Of a stretch of 64,000 nt of DNA, positions 62,759 to 64,000 are shown piece after piece (the first letter of the stretch is position 1; each line of letters starts with the position of its first letter). A program made the translations under genes and the position numbers. Origin of the DNA: Trichoplusia ni (lineage: Eukaryota; Arthropoda; Insecta; Lepidoptera; Noctuidae); assembly GCF_003590095.1 (NCBI RefSeq), contig NC_039480.1:16097328-16161327 (forward strand), written 5' to 3'. Under the pieces are notes generated by a model, which was given only the letters and a program-made list of their open reading frames with translations, did no database searches and had not been told where the DNA came from.

Positions 62759-64000
62759 ATGTCGAGTGACGAAAAAAGTAAGTACCTTCTAAATTGTGTA
62801 AGTTTACTGAAGGCGCTGCCGAGTGACGGAAGTGAATTACATTCACGGAAATCTGCCAAATTAATATTAGACAATTCAACCTTGAATATTGACCGATTCG
62901 AAGGTTAAAAGTTTTAGGTTACCCCATCCAGGATACGTCAACTTAAAACTTTTGTAGACGTTTGACAGTGAAAGACATAAAGATGAGTGTTGCCAAACGG
63001 TATTTAACAAAGTTAAAGATTTTAAAATCATGTTTTTCATTTTTTCTACTCAACATTTACATGTTTAGGGTAAATTCTTTCAGTTATAGCTTACGTTTAA
63101 TTTACATTCTTTGTTGTATGCCTCCATACTCAATGAGGCATATCGGTACTAATACTGATGAAGCAAACCAAGTGCTTATTCTATTACAACTTAAGATTAT
63201 CTATTTCACTTTAACAAACTGTTTGTTATTCAGTGTAACAGTCAGATGAATTATCTTCATAACTTTGAATTCTTTGCCTACTGTTCTTGTAACTTTATTT
63301 TTTCATTTCCACCAGTTGTTTTCTGTACGTATAGCAAGTTATTTTATTTTTTCACTTTGAGAAACCAACCTGTGTCAAAATAAAATTGTCAGTGAGATGA
63401 CACTTGATGACAGTTAAGACAGTAGTCTGCAGTCAACGTTACAGTAAACCACGTACGAGGCGTGAGTGTCAAAATTTTCATGGAAATGGAGCTTACTTTT
63501 ATAAAATAGGAATATATAAAATCGTGTATAATTGCGTTAAAGTGATTATATGTGAAAATAAATAAAATAATTTTCTAAAAAAGTACGTAAGATAACTTCT
63601 TATTAAATTAATTTACTTCCTTAAAATATCCGTGTATTTAACGTGAACAGCTAATTAACATCAGAAAAAAAATAAGTAATGGAAACATAAATTAGTAGTA
63701 CCAATAAAATTGATATTAGCTTTTTAAATGATTAGCTACTGAAGAATTTGTTGATTAGTATTTTATAATCAATTTTAATTATTTATAGTGATTGCATTAT
63801 CATAGCTTATATTCGATTTATAGTGCGCTCAACAAATCCTCTCCCTGGGACCCAACCACAGGCGATCTCTAAACCAATAAAAGTATCAAAATGGTATTTC
63901 GGCGGCCTATCGTCAGCTGGCGCAGCATGTGTCACTCATCCACTGGATTTGTTGAAAGTGCAGATGCAGACTCAAAAGGGGAAGAATGTTTCAATAATAT
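62759..64000 (+). CDS. Dic1: Mitochondrial dicarboxylate carrier (SLC25A10), 5' part
   Basis: This inner-membrane transporter exchanges malate or succinate for phosphate or thiosulfate. Exon 1 is 62759-62777 (19 nt, MSSDEK plus one base) and exon 2 runs from 63824 to the window end; the GT-AG intron of 1046 nt is in phase 1. The reading frame runs on to KVSKWYFGGLSSAGAACVTH and then PLDLLKVQMQTQ, which is the first transmembrane helix and the P-x-[DE]-x-x-K carrier signature, almost as in mammalian SLC25A10 (WYFGGLASCGAACCTHPLDLLKVHLQTQ parts). Only the first of the three repeats is inside the window. Exon 1 is inferred from donor quality and matching phase; the alternative is a start at the second Met, created by the junction. 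Confidence 0.8.

Noticed and set aside
62962..63249. 95-codon hydrophobic open frame inside the carrier intron
   Set aside because: AT-rich composition, no known domain, and it lies between two exons with matching phase; probably chance.

Overview
This window is nuclear DNA of an insect, almost certainly a moth or butterfly (Lepidoptera). The evidence is AT-rich introns, insect-type orthologues, an insect pH-sensitive chloride channel, and interspersed repeats typical of moths: non-LTR retrotransposon 3' ends with the 'cccagcagtggga' signature, tRNA-derived SINE-like pieces, and a short repeat dispersed in seven recognised copies. No bacterial, plasmid, phage or CRISPR signal is present. All gene models were built by eye from splice sites, and reading phase was checked across every junction.

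Layout. 1-6645: no convincing gene, only repeats. 6646-7793 (-): mitochondrial ribosomal protein S7, 4 exons, 238 aa. 8522-10212 (-): RNA polymerase I subunit RPA43, 4 exons, 304 aa. 10801-13516 (+): MAP kinase kinase 4, 8 exons, 414 aa. 15714-16613 (-): TMEM186, 2 exons, 187 aa. 17214-19794 (+): TBL3/UTP13, 2 exons, 793 aa. 20157-38174 (+): a Cys-loop ligand-gated anion channel, best match pHCl-1, 8 exons, 502 aa, with a 14.4 kb first intron. 40392-59570 (-): a KIF19-like kinesin-8, 14 exons, 721 aa, with an 8.7 kb intron. 61620-62357 (-): Elongator subunit ELP6, 245 aa. 62759 to the right edge (+): the first two exons of the mitochondrial dicarboxylate carrier, cut off by the window end.

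Three gene pairs are divergent with 0.4-0.6 kb between start codons (RPA43/MKK4, TMEM186/TBL3, ELP6/DIC) and may share promoters. MKK4/TMEM186 and pHCl/KIF19 are convergent. Several genes are housekeeping: RPA43 and TBL3 both serve ribosome production in the nucleolus, mRpS7 the mitochondrial ribosome, TMEM186 complex I assembly, DIC mitochondrial transport, and ELP6 tRNA modification. They do not form an operon-like system; this is ordinary gene neighbourhood.

Most notable observations: two probable GC-AG introns in the kinesin gene, one required by reading frame; a Ser-to-Gly change in the kinesin switch I motif; a 144-nt in-frame, stop-free intron in MKK4; a hAT-type MITE with a perfect 8-bp target-site duplication; a repeat nested in another repeat with a 5-bp duplication; and a 16-bp perfect hairpin next to a retrotransposon 3' end. 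I found no evidence for an undescribed multi-gene system.
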